DNA of 12,303 nucleotides, taken from an uncultured Clostridia bacterium (lineage in GTDB: Bacteria > Bacillota > Clostridia > HGM11327). Shown here one piece after another: positions 5,740-12,143 of the stretch (its first letter is position 1; the number at the start of each line of letters is the position of its first letter). The DNA lies in NCBI GenBank assembly GCA_905210525.1, contig CAJLXE010000032.1:1-12303 (forward strand). The letters are read 5' to 3'. The notes under the pieces were generated by a model. That model saw only the letters and a program-made list of their open reading frames with translations. It was not told the DNA's origin and made no database searches. The position numbers and the translations under genes were made by a program.

Positions 5740-5818
5740 AAATACATCTTTGTTTTTGCCGTAAGGCAAAAACGTAACGGTTAAATGCGAAGCATTTAAT
5801 TGTGGTATAATAAATACA
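5734..5818 (+). repeat. 13-bp direct repeat enclosing two hairpins
   Basis: TATAATAAATACA occurs at 5734-5746 and 5806-5818. Between them are hairpin A, GTTTTTGCC-GTAA-GGCAAAAAC (5752-5773), and hairpin B, TTAAATGC-GAA-GCATTTAA (5781-5799), the latter extendable by C-G and two G.U pairs. The direct repeats could be a duplicated target or a tandem duplication end. Confidence 0.6.
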
Positions 5819-5834
5819 AGCGACGTAGTCGCTT
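5818..5834 (+). repeat. Hairpin C with GTA triloop
   Basis: AAGCGAC-GTA-GTCGCTT, a perfect 7-bp stem. It directly abuts the larger repeat starting at 5836. Confidence 0.6.
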
Positions 5835-5835
5835 T

Positions 5836-5989
5836 CTGTATTTGCTTTGCAAATACAGAGAAATTCACGCTGTAATGCGTGAATTTGAAGTGTTTATTTC
5901 AACACAAATTGCACAAAAGCGAAACTTTTGAGGAAAGCAATTTGTGTTATAATAAAATTCCTTTATTAATTTTCAAGGAAGATTTTATT
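5836..5989 (+). repeat. Structured repeat, copy 1 (three-hairpin element)
   Basis: An element of about 154 nt in the VTC leader, also present inverted at 12144-12303. Hairpin D: CTGTATTTGC-TTT-GCAAATACAG (5836-5858). Hairpin E: 10-bp stem 5861-5870/5877-5886 around TGTAAT. Hairpin F: 12-bp outer stem AACACAAATTGC/GCAATTTGTGTT (5901-5912/5937-5948) holding an inner CAAAAG/CTTTTG stem. Then come TATAAT (5948-5953, extended -10 TGT) and a conserved tail ending TTTTATT at 5989. No protein is encoded. Family identity is unknown; a non-autonomous mobile repeat or a regulatory RNA are the options. Confidence 0.75.
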
Positions 5990-6055
5990 GAAACACGGCT
6001 TTGCACATTATTGTGTCAGAATAAATTTATTAATGTTCGAAAAAGGAGGGTATAT

Positions 6056-6796
6056 ATGACGAACACGGTTCAGTACAGCTTCAAACGCTATGAAAAAAAG
6101 TATTTTCTGACGCCATTACAGAAAATGCTTCTGCTTGACGGAATGCGTTCTTACATAAAGGAAGACGATTACGGCAAATACACGGTGTGCAACATATATT
6201 ATGATACGCCTGACTGGCGGCTTATACGTGCGTCTGTTGAAAAACCGGTATATAAAGAAAAACTTCGGGTTCGCAGTTACGGCGTTCCGGAGTGTCAGGG
6301 TAAAGTTTTTGCGGAGCTTAAGAAAAAATACAAGGATGTTGTATACAAGCGGCGAATTACTTGCAGGGCAGACGAGGCAAATGATATTCTTACGGAGAAA
6401 AAATCTTTGGCTTGTTTTGGTCAGATAGGAAATGAAATAGAATGGTTCAGAAATTTTTACTGTCCCGAGCCTAAAATGTTTATAGGGTATGACCGTGTCG
6501 CATTCAGCGGCACAGAGGATTCCGAGCTCAGGATAACGTTTGATACGAATATGCGTTGGCGTACATATGATACGGATTTACTGCTCGGGGACGCGGGCGA
6601 ACCTATATTACCTGAACAGGACAAGATCCTTATGGAAATAAAAATTCCCGGCGCATGTCCTCTTTGGCTGAGCCGTCTGCTTTCGGAAACGGGTGTTTTT
6701 CCGTGTTCATTTTCAAAATACGGTTTTTGCTATACAGAATATATATTGAAATCACAACAAAAACAAACAAAAAAGGAGGCGCATATCTGTGCTTGA
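6056..6796 (+). CDS. VTC-domain (polyphosphate polymerase-like) protein
   Basis: 246-residue cytosolic protein of the VTC family (PF09359), a CYTH-like tunnel fold that in yeast Vtc4 makes polyphosphate from ATP. Charged motifs lining such a tunnel are visible in order: RYEKKYFL (11-18), NIYYDTPD (46-53), EKLRVRSYG (68-76), ELKKKYKDVVYKRR (87-100), IGYDRVAF (143-150), RITFDTNMRWR (159-169), EIKIPG (194-199) and FSKYG (219-223). Length is near the usual 230-260. The reading frame is open back to 5879, but AAGGAGG six bases before ATG at 6056 fixes the start. The frame upstream of it is only the hairpin repeat. It overlaps the DUF4956 gene by 8 bp, so the two are translationally coupled. In other Firmicutes the pair often occurs with CotH kinases and Cthe_2159-type proteins (from memory). 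Actual polyP synthesis in these bacterial forms is inference. Confidence 0.9.
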   Translation: MTNTVQYSFKRYEKKYFLTPLQKMLLLDGMRSYIKEDDYGKYTVCNIYYDTPDWRLIRASVEKPVYKEKLRVRSYGVPECQGKVFAELKKKYKDVVYKRRITCRADEANDILTEKKSLACFGQIGNEIEWFRNFYCPEPKMFIGYDRVAFSGTEDSELRITFDTNMRWRTYDTDLLLGDAGEPILPEQDKILMEIKIPGACPLWLSRLLSETGVFPCSFSKYGFCYTEYILKSQQKQTKKEAHICA

Positions 6797-7451
6797 TTCA
6801 ATAATTGATTCTCAAATTACTTTGTATTCATTTCTTATTTGCACCGCTGTATCTGTTGTTCTCGGTGTATGTATTGCTTTTGTCAATATGTTCAAATCGC
6901 GGCACAGCAAAAGCTTTTCTGTTGCTCTTGCGGTTCTGCCTGCCGTTGTGCAGACTGTAATAATGCTTGTGAACGGCAATATAGGAGCGGGCGTTGCCGT
7001 GGCAGGTGCATTCAGTCTTGTAAGATTCCGTTCTGCTCCCGGTTCCGCAAAGGAAATAGGCGCAATATTTATCGCTATGGCAATAGGGCTTGCCACGGGA
7101 ATGGGGTATATACTGTTGGCAACAATACTTTTTGCGGTGACTTCCGCGGTAATTATTTTACTTACAGCTTTGGATTTCGGAGGCGGCTGCAATAGGAATC
7201 GTATTCTGAAGATAACAATTCCCGAAAATCTTGATTATGACGGGCTTTTTGACGATGTGTTCAAAATTTATCTGAAATCCTTTTCGCTTGACAAGGTAAA
7301 AACGTCTGCAATGGGCACGCTTTATGAATTGCAGTACAGTGTTACGTTGAAGAATGATTGCGTTCCGAAACAGTTCATAGATGAGCTCAGATGCCGTAAC
7401 GGAAATCTGAATATTGTTTGCGCAAAAGAAACGGATAATGATAATCTTTAA
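6789..7451 (+). CDS. DUF4956 membrane protein
   Basis: 220-residue inner-membrane protein. Four hydrophobic segments lie at about 11-34, 42-62, 66-80 plus 90-103, and 105-128. The second half is soluble and starts at the RILKITIPENLDYDGLFDDV segment. The family hallmark GAFSLVRFRSAPGSAKEIG (73-91) is intact. The start is GTG at 6789, with AGGAGG nine bases upstream inside the end of the VTC gene. It overlaps that gene by 8 bp, which suggests fixed stoichiometry and a complex between a membrane channel-like part and the VTC catalytic part (inference). The biochemical role of DUF4956 is not known. Transcription comes from the activator-dependent promoter at 5679. A separate promoter for the two-component genes follows the stop. 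Confidence 0.9.
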   Translation: MLDSIIDSQITLYSFLICTAVSVVLGVCIAFVNMFKSRHSKSFSVALAVLPAVVQTVIMLVNGNIGAGVAVAGAFSLVRFRSAPGSAKEIGAIFIAMAIGLATGMGYILLATILFAVTSAVIILLTALDFGGGCNRNRILKITIPENLDYDGLFDDVFKIYLKSFSLDKVKTSAMGTLYELQYSVTLKNDCVPKQFIDELRCRNGNLNIVCAKETDNDNL

Positions 7452-7476
7452 CAGATTGTTGCAGGTTCGGTGTTTG

Positions 7477-7505
7477 TTGATTTTTGAGTTGATTTATTAT
7501 ATAAT
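7477..7505 (+). promoter_or_regulatory. Promoter of the two-component genes
   Basis: TTGATT (7477-7482), 17 bp, TATAAT (7500-7505). The start is expected near 7512, leaving a very short leader. It lacks the CTTTARG boxes, so the regulator probably does not strongly autoregulate here. Confidence 0.7.
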
Positions 7506-7522
7506 AAAAACGGGTGATTTAT

Positions 7523-8197
7523 ATGCGTTTACTTATTGCAGAGGATGAGCTTGATCTGGCAGAAGCCTTGACAGTGTTTTTTGAAAAGAATCAATTTGCC
7601 GTAGATGCCGTAAACGACGGGCGTTCTGCTTATGAATATGCCTCTTCCGGGGAACATGATGCAATTATATTGGATGTAATGATGCCTGAGATGAACGGTG
7701 TGGAAGTGCTGCAAAAGCTAAGGCAGGAAGGAATAAAGACTCCGGTAATGATGCTTACCGCAAAAGCACAGAAGGAAGACAGGATAAACGGTTTTAATTC
7801 CGGTGCGGACGATTATCTTCCGAAGCCTTTTGAACCTGATGAGCTTATATGCCGTGTACGTGCAATGCTGAGACGCGGAAATGAATATAAACCGACGGTG
7901 CTTTCGTTTGGGGACGTTACTTTGAATTCCGATACGGGAATGCTTGAATCGGGAGGCAATACGGTACGTCTAAGCGGACGTGAATTTCAGGTTATGGAAA
8001 TGTTTATGCGGTCGCCGGAAATAGTTTTTTCCGCGGAACGCATAATGAAAAAAGTATGGGGTTGGAACAGCGACGCCGAAATAAATGTTGTGTGGGTTCA
8101 TATATCTAATTTACGGAAAAAATTCAAATCAATAGGCGCGAGCGTTTCAATATATGCCAACAGAGGACTTGGGTATATGCTGCAATATAAGCAGTAG
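7523..8197 (+). CDS. OmpR/PhoB-family response regulator
   Basis: 224-residue DNA-binding regulator. The receiver domain shows acidic residues E8-D9-E10, phospho-acceptor D51 (IILDVMMPEMNG), T79 and K101 (LPKPF). The C-terminal winged helix (about 128-222) shows RLSGREFQVMEMFMRSPEIV, WGWNSDAEINVVWVHISNLRKK and NRGLGYML, which define the OmpR class. GTG at 7514 is possible, but ATG at 7523 has GGGTG six bases upstream and gives the normal MRLLIAEDE start. It is followed by its kinase after 86 nt. Such regulators bind direct repeats with 11-bp period. Two such boxes stand at the divergent promoters 5530-5562 and 5652-5684, so the likely targets are the beta-helix gene and the VTC-DUF4956 operon (inference). 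Confidence 0.94.
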   Translation: MRLLIAEDELDLAEALTVFFEKNQFAVDAVNDGRSAYEYASSGEHDAIILDVMMPEMNGVEVLQKLRQEGIKTPVMMLTAKAQKEDRINGFNSGADDYLPKPFEPDELICRVRAMLRRGNEYKPTVLSFGDVTLNSDTGMLESGGNTVRLSGREFQVMEMFMRSPEIVFSAERIMKKVWGWNSDAEINVVWVHISNLRKKFKSIGASVSIYANRGLGYMLQYKQ

Positions 8198-8283
8198 ATA
8201 CTATAATGCGGGATTTACGCGTTATGTTACTGTATATTTGAGGAAAGGGAACTTTCGTTGTTTGTGCGAAAACGGTTGTAAAA

Positions 8284-9513
8284 ATGATAAAACGCCTTAG
8301 AAAACGGTTTATACGTATAGCTATGGCGGCAGTCACATCCGTAATGGTGTTGCTGTGCCTTATAGTAAATGTTGCAAATTATATTTCGGTAGACGGCGAG
8401 CTTACTCAGATGCTTAATATAATCTGCGAAAATGAAGGAAGGATTCCGCCTCTCAAACCGAACGAAAAGCCATGGGAACGGCGTAACGGACAGTTTACAC
8501 CGGAAACCCCTTATTCTACGCGATATTTTGTGTTGAGATACACCGATTCGGGAACTCTTACCAAAGCATATCTGGACAACATTGCGGCGGTAGATGAACA
8601 GAACGTAAATGAATATCTGCAGGTTGCACTTAAGCATGGAGAAGGCTACGGATATTTTTCGGGGTACAAATATTATGTAGTGCATAACGGTGAAGATCGC
8701 TTTATGGCAATATTTCTTGACAGTTACAGCGAAATACGAAACGTTGTCGTAACTGCAGTTTTTTCTCTTATTGCAATAGCGGTGTGCATAGTTCTGGTGT
8801 ATGTGATTGCAGTGCTTTGTTCGCATAGGGCGATTGATCCGGTAGTAAAAGCTTCTCAAAAGCAGAAGCAGTTTATTACCGATGCAAGTCATGAGCTCAA
8901 AACTCCCATTACGGTAATAGCCACGAGTCTGAAAGTACTTGAAATGGAAAACGGCAAGCAGAAGTGGATAGATAAAGCAAAGGCACAGACAGAAAAGCTT
9001 ACGGAGCTTGTCAATTCTATGGTAACGCTTTCCAAAATGGATGAAGATGAGCATTTGCTCAGAACCGAAAATTTTTCGGCGAGCGATGCAATGAAAGAGA
9101 TTGCGGAATCGTTTTATGATTTTGCGTTGTCAAAGGAACATGAATTACATATAGACATTGAGGAAAATACCGAGTATTGCGGCGATGAATATGCCGTAAG
9201 ACAGCTTGCCTCAATATTGCTTGACAATGCGGTAAAGTATGCACTTCCCGACAGTCCCGTATATTTTTCCGTGAAGAAACACAAAAAAGGCATTATGATA
9301 CGCACGTCTAATATGTGCGACAATGTATCTGCCGAGGACACAGATAAGCTTTTTGACCGTTTTTACCGTGCGGATAAATCGAGAAATTCATCTGCCGGCG
9401 GATTCGGAATAGGGCTTTCTGTTGCATACGGTATAGTGCAGGAACACAAAGGCTCGATACGTGCAGAATTGAAAGAGCACAATATTATTGAATTTATTGC
9501 GGAACTGAAGTAA
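8284..9513 (+). CDS. Membrane sensor histidine kinase
   Basis: 409-residue two-component kinase. TM1 about 11-35, an extracytoplasmic sensor of about 118 residues (36-153), TM2 about 154-179, and a short linker without a clear HAMP. The dimerisation/phosphoacceptor domain carries DASHELKTPIT with His203. The ATPase domain has the N-box ILLDNAVKYA (N315), the F-box DKLFDRFYRAD and the G2 box GGFGIGLS (373-379). The usual DxGxG (G1) box is not obvious: its place reads IRTSNMCDNV, as happens in some small-sensor kinases. The sensor shares no motif I know, so the signal is unknown; wall or polysaccharide stress would fit the neighbours. ATG at 8284 is the only possible start, since an in-frame stop precedes it at 8239 with no other start codon between. 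The ribosome site is weak. A strong terminator follows 17 nt after the stop. Confidence 0.92.
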   Translation: MIKRLRKRFIRIAMAAVTSVMVLLCLIVNVANYISVDGELTQMLNIICENEGRIPPLKPNEKPWERRNGQFTPETPYSTRYFVLRYTDSGTLTKAYLDNIAAVDEQNVNEYLQVALKHGEGYGYFSGYKYYVVHNGEDRFMAIFLDSYSEIRNVVVTAVFSLIAIAVCIVLVYVIAVLCSHRAIDPVVKASQKQKQFITDASHELKTPITVIATSLKVLEMENGKQKWIDKAKAQTEKLTELVNSMVTLSKMDEDEHLLRTENFSASDAMKEIAESFYDFALSKEHELHIDIEENTEYCGDEYAVRQLASILLDNAVKYALPDSPVYFSVKKHKKGIMIRTSNMCDNVSAEDTDKLFDRFYRADKSRNSSAGGFGIGLSVAYGIVQEHKGSIRAELKEHNIIEFIAELK

Positions 9514-9530
9514 AAAAGGAAATATAAAAA

Positions 9531-9555
9531 GGGGGCATTTGCCCCCTCAATTTTT
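9531..9555. terminator. Bidirectional terminator between convergent genes
   Basis: GGGGGC-ATTT-GCCCCC (9531-9546). It is followed by TCAATTTTT on the plus strand and by TTTTTATATTT when read on the minus strand. It can end the two-component transcript and the permease transcript. Confidence 0.9.
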
Positions 9556-9570
9556 GTTCATACTATTTGG

Positions 9571-10962
9571 TTATTTGTTCTCGGATTCAGCGTCAGCTTT
9601 TTTCTTTGATTTTCTGTTTACTATGATATTAACAATAATACCGAGTATAAGTGCCGTTGCAATGTTTGTAAGGGAAACCTTTCCGAAATTAAGCGTAAGT
9701 CCGCCGATTCCGCAAACCAGTATTGTACTTACAACAAAAAGGTTTTTGTTGTCATCAAGATCAACATCCTTGAGCATTCTGAGTCCGCTTACAGCAATAA
9801 AGCCGTAAAGTGCCACGCATATACCGCCCATAACGCACGTCGGTATTGTTTGTATAACGGCAACAATCGGAGTGATAAATGAAAGCAATATAGCCATAGC
9901 TGCCGTGATTATTATTGTTGATACGGAAGCGTTACCAGTTATTGCTACACAGCCTACGCTTTCGCCGTACGTTGTGTTTGCACATCCTCCGAAAAACGCA
10001 CCTGCCATTGAACCTACACCGTCTCCGAGAAGAGTTCTTTTAAGTCCGGGTTCACCGTCAAGCAGATCTCTGTTTATTACAGAGCTTAAGTTTTTGTGGT
10101 CGGCAATGTGTTCTGCGAACACAACAAATGCAACCGGAACAAACAGCAATGCAAGAGAACCTAAGTCAGCCATTGAAAAAGCAAAGCCTTCACTGCCCAT
10201 TTCTTTTATTGCTTCAACAAACGCAAAATCGGGAAGTCTTATAAAACTTTTAAGTTCTACGGGGCTGAAATTATTCACAATTGCGCTGTAATCAACAATT
10301 TTAAGATAATCACAGTTAAATACATCTCCCAGTATTGTAAAGATGGAAGCAATTACATATCCACCCGCAATTCCTATTATGAACGGTATCAGACGCATTG
10401 TTTTTCCGCCTTTTACAGAGGCAATAATTGTAATAATAAGAGTGCATATACCACACAGAATCGCGATAAGATTATATTCCATACCCGATGCTGTTGCTGT
10501 TGTAAGGTTTGATATTGCGCCTCCCGCAAGACCGAGACCTATAAGTGCAACGGTGGGTCCTATTATGGCGGGCGGCATGAGCTTGTTGATCCACTTTGTA
10601 CCGGCAAAGCGAATTATTATTGCAATAACAACATATACAAGTCCTGCAAGGAACGCTCCTACAATTATGCCGAAGTAGCCGAACACAACCGCGCTGTACA
10701 TTGACTGGAGGAATGCAAACGAGCTACCGAGAAATACCGGGCTTTTACCTCTTGTAAAAAGCAAATACACAAATGTTCCCACGCCTGCTCCGAAAAGCGC
10801 CGCGGCAATGTCCATGTTAAGATTGATGCCGTCTACACCGTTCTGGTTTACAAGTATCGGAACCAATATGGTTGCTGTGATAATGGCCAGTATTTGCTGG
10901 AATGCAAACACAATGTTGCGGCTGAGCTTAGGCTTGTCGTTGATGTCATAAACAAGTTTCAT
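9571..10962 (-). CDS. Uracil/xanthine-type permease (NCS2 family)
   Basis: 463-residue polytopic transporter importing a nucleobase with protons or sodium. Composition and hydrophobic blocks fit the 14-helix UraA fold. Family motifs: FVVFAEHIADHKNLSSVINRD with E284, GEPGLKRTLLGDG, and GGCANTTYGESVG with E334. E284 and E334 correspond to the substrate-binding glutamates E241 and E290 of E. coli UraA. The NTTYGE motif favours the uracil/UraA branch over the xanthine/urate branch (inference). The basic tail VNRKSKKKADAESENK is cytosolic. ATG at 10962 has AGAGGT seven bases upstream. A consensus promoter at 11168-11196 gives a leader of about 200 nt with a terminator and competing helices. This points to attenuation by an unrecognised signal, as PyrR-type control of such genes is known but its binding motif is not visible. 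Confidence 0.93.
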   Translation of the reverse strand: MKLVYDINDKPKLSRNIVFAFQQILAIITATILVPILVNQNGVDGINLNMDIAAALFGAGVGTFVYLLFTRGKSPVFLGSSFAFLQSMYSAVVFGYFGIIVGAFLAGLVYVVIAIIIRFAGTKWINKLMPPAIIGPTVALIGLGLAGGAISNLTTATASGMEYNLIAILCGICTLIITIIASVKGGKTMRLIPFIIGIAGGYVIASIFTILGDVFNCDYLKIVDYSAIVNNFSPVELKSFIRLPDFAFVEAIKEMGSEGFAFSMADLGSLALLFVPVAFVVFAEHIADHKNLSSVINRDLLDGEPGLKRTLLGDGVGSMAGAFFGGCANTTYGESVGCVAITGNASVSTIIITAAMAILLSFITPIVAVIQTIPTCVMGGICVALYGFIAVSGLRMLKDVDLDDNKNLFVVSTILVCGIGGLTLNFGKVSLTNIATALILGIIVNIIVNRKSKKKADAESENK

Positions 10963-11003
10963 CTGATAACCTCTTTCTTTGATGTCAAATTTTAATTCGA
11001 GAA

Positions 11004-11034
11004 GTAAAAAGCCCCATGAAATATATATGCGGGC
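11004..11034 (-). terminator. Weak second terminator-like hairpin in the permease leader
   Basis: On the minus strand GCCC-G-CAT pairs with ATG-GGGC (one bulged G, loop of 9-10 bases), followed by TTTTT. It is weaker than the upstream one and may be a backup attenuator or chance. Confidence 0.3.
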
Positions 11035-11061
11035 AAAAAAAAATCCTGCAATTCTGCAAGA
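11035..11061 (-). terminator. Intrinsic terminator inside the permease leader
   Basis: Minus strand TCTTGCA-GAAT-TGCAGGA, a 7-bp stem with one T.G pair, followed immediately by nine T residues. It stands between promoter and gene on the same strand, so it should be conditional. Confidence 0.7.
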
Positions 11062-11167
11062 CGCAATAAAAACATCCGAGTAAACCCATTTTATTCAATC
11101 TTACAGGTTTTGATCATTCCGCAATCGCTATACGATATCAAGACAACTTTACTATCCGATCTTGTGA

Positions 11168-11196
11168 AGTATACCATATTATCACCTGTTTGTCAA
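11168..11196 (-). promoter_or_regulatory. Consensus promoter of the permease
   Basis: Minus strand TTGACA (11191-11196), 17 bp, TATACT (11168-11173). Confidence 0.85.
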
Positions 11197-11228
11197 TATT
11201 TTTTCGCATTTTTTTAGGAAATTTGTCA

Positions 11229-11271
11229 AAAAAGAAAGAATTCGGTCCGGAAAGAGATTTTCGGGACCGAA
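11229..11271 (-). terminator. Terminator of the araC-type gene
   Basis: Minus strand TTCGGTCC (11264-11271) pairs perfectly with GGACCGAA (11241-11248) across a 15-base loop, followed by TTCTTTCTTTTTT. It begins 14 nt after the stop codon and separates this transcript from the permease promoter. Confidence 0.8.
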
Positions 11272-11285
11272 AAATCAACAATATA

Positions 11286-12131
11286 TCACTGTTCAGCCGA
11301 ATTTTCATACTCTGTATGCTGAATGGCAATGTGTTTCTGTTTTGCGTATTTTTTGGGAGAAATGCCGAAGTATTTACTGAATGTTTTTGAAAAATAGAGA
11401 GGATCATTGTAGCCGCTTGCATTTGCTATTTCTTTTACGTTATTCAGGCCTTGTGCAATAAGGGTCTCTGAGTGCTTCATTCGGAGTTGTTTGACGTAAA
11501 CGGAAAACGGACATTTTACAAGCCTGATAAAAGCCGCCGAAACATATTTGGGAGAATAATTGAACCGCTTGCTAACTTCGCTCAGGTTCAGCGACTGCTC
11601 CGTATAATGCGAATCAACATATTCCTTGAGCTTTATGATTGAATCGGAAAAATTGTGCGCCGGATCTTCTTCATCGGTCACGCAAAGATAAGACAGCGTA
11701 TGTAAAAGCAGGCTTTCACACACGATATCTATATTATTTTCCGATGTTCTGGCAAGATCCGTCTGCCAGCGTTCGCCGAGAAATCCGCAGTCGGAATAAA
11801 CGGGATTTGTCGGAGTAACGCCGGTTCTGTTCAGAAGAGCTTGTGCGCGCAACCCGACAAAACTGATATATATATACTGCAGATTACCCGTATTTTCGAT
11901 ATAATACGGTTTTGCGGCAAATGTAAAGAAAAGCTGATCTTTATGCAAAGGAAAACAGTCATATGACGTATGAAGAACTCCGCTTCCGTTTACAACCAAA
12001 GCAACCGTGTTTGCGGCGGGAATAATGAATTTTTGCTTAAATTTCGCCTCTGCTTCAAACACAAAACACAGAATGTTTATGTCTTCGGAAACGTTTTTTG
12101 TTTGTATAAATTTACAGATGTTTTCCGGCAT
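11286..12131 (-). CDS. AraC-family transcriptional regulator
   Basis: 281-residue regulator. The N-terminal half (about 20-95) is beta-rich and cupin-like (IIPAANTVALVVNGSGVLH, then KDQLFFTFAAKPYYIENTG), as in sugar- or metabolite-sensing AraC proteins. The C-terminal domain (about 166-264) has two helix-turn-helix units: LNLSEVSKRFNYSPKYVSAA and VKEIANASGYNDPLYFSKTF, followed by the family signature KYFGISPKKYAK. Its ligand and targets cannot be read from the sequence. No sugar-utilisation operon adjoins it on the left; its partner may lie beyond the right edge. GGGGGAG four bases before ATG at 12131 fixes the start. The leader consists of copy 2 of the structured repeat, so promoter or post-transcriptional control may come from that element. 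Confidence 0.92.
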   Translation of the reverse strand: MPENICKFIQTKNVSEDINILCFVFEAEAKFKQKFIIPAANTVALVVNGSGVLHTSYDCFPLHKDQLFFTFAAKPYYIENTGNLQYIYISFVGLRAQALLNRTGVTPTNPVYSDCGFLGERWQTDLARTSENNIDIVCESLLLHTLSYLCVTDEEDPAHNFSDSIIKLKEYVDSHYTEQSLNLSEVSKRFNYSPKYVSAAFIRLVKCPFSVYVKQLRMKHSETLIAQGLNNVKEIANASGYNDPLYFSKTFSKYFGISPKKYAKQKHIAIQHTEYENSAEQ

Positions 12132-12143
12132 AATACTCCCCCG

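Larger units (their letters stand above)
10963..11167 (-). promoter_or_regulatory. Permease leader with probable transcription attenuator
   Basis: This is the untranslated leader. Three helices cannot form together: AAACC (11106-11110) with GGTTT (11082-11086); CCTGTAA (11101-11107) with TTGCAGG (11045-11051); and the terminator hairpin TCTTGCA/TGCAGGA (11044-11061). Pairing in the second would break the terminator; the first would free it. No purine, PyrR or other riboswitch consensus is recognised. Confidence 0.5.

Noticed and set aside
5734..5989. CRISPR-like array
   Set aside because: The hairpins differ in sequence, and there is no constant repeat with regular unique spacers and no cas gene.
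5879..6055. N-terminal extension of the VTC protein in the open upstream frame
   Set aside because: The extension is encoded by the hairpin repeat, has no ribosome site, and a perfect AAGGAGG lies before ATG 6056 where family homology begins.
8227..9054. 275-residue open frame on the minus strand
   Set aside because: It lies opposite the histidine kinase, has no ribosome site, and its translation is rich in Tyr/Cys/Arg without any domain: an antisense shadow.
10963..11167. Purine riboswitch or PyrR site before the permease
   Set aside because: The conserved purine-riboswitch loops and the PyrR-binding consensus are not found; only a generic attenuator can be supported.
11138..11422. 94-residue minus-strand frame
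   Set aside because: It spans the end of the araC-type gene, its terminator and the permease promoter; no domain or ribosome site.
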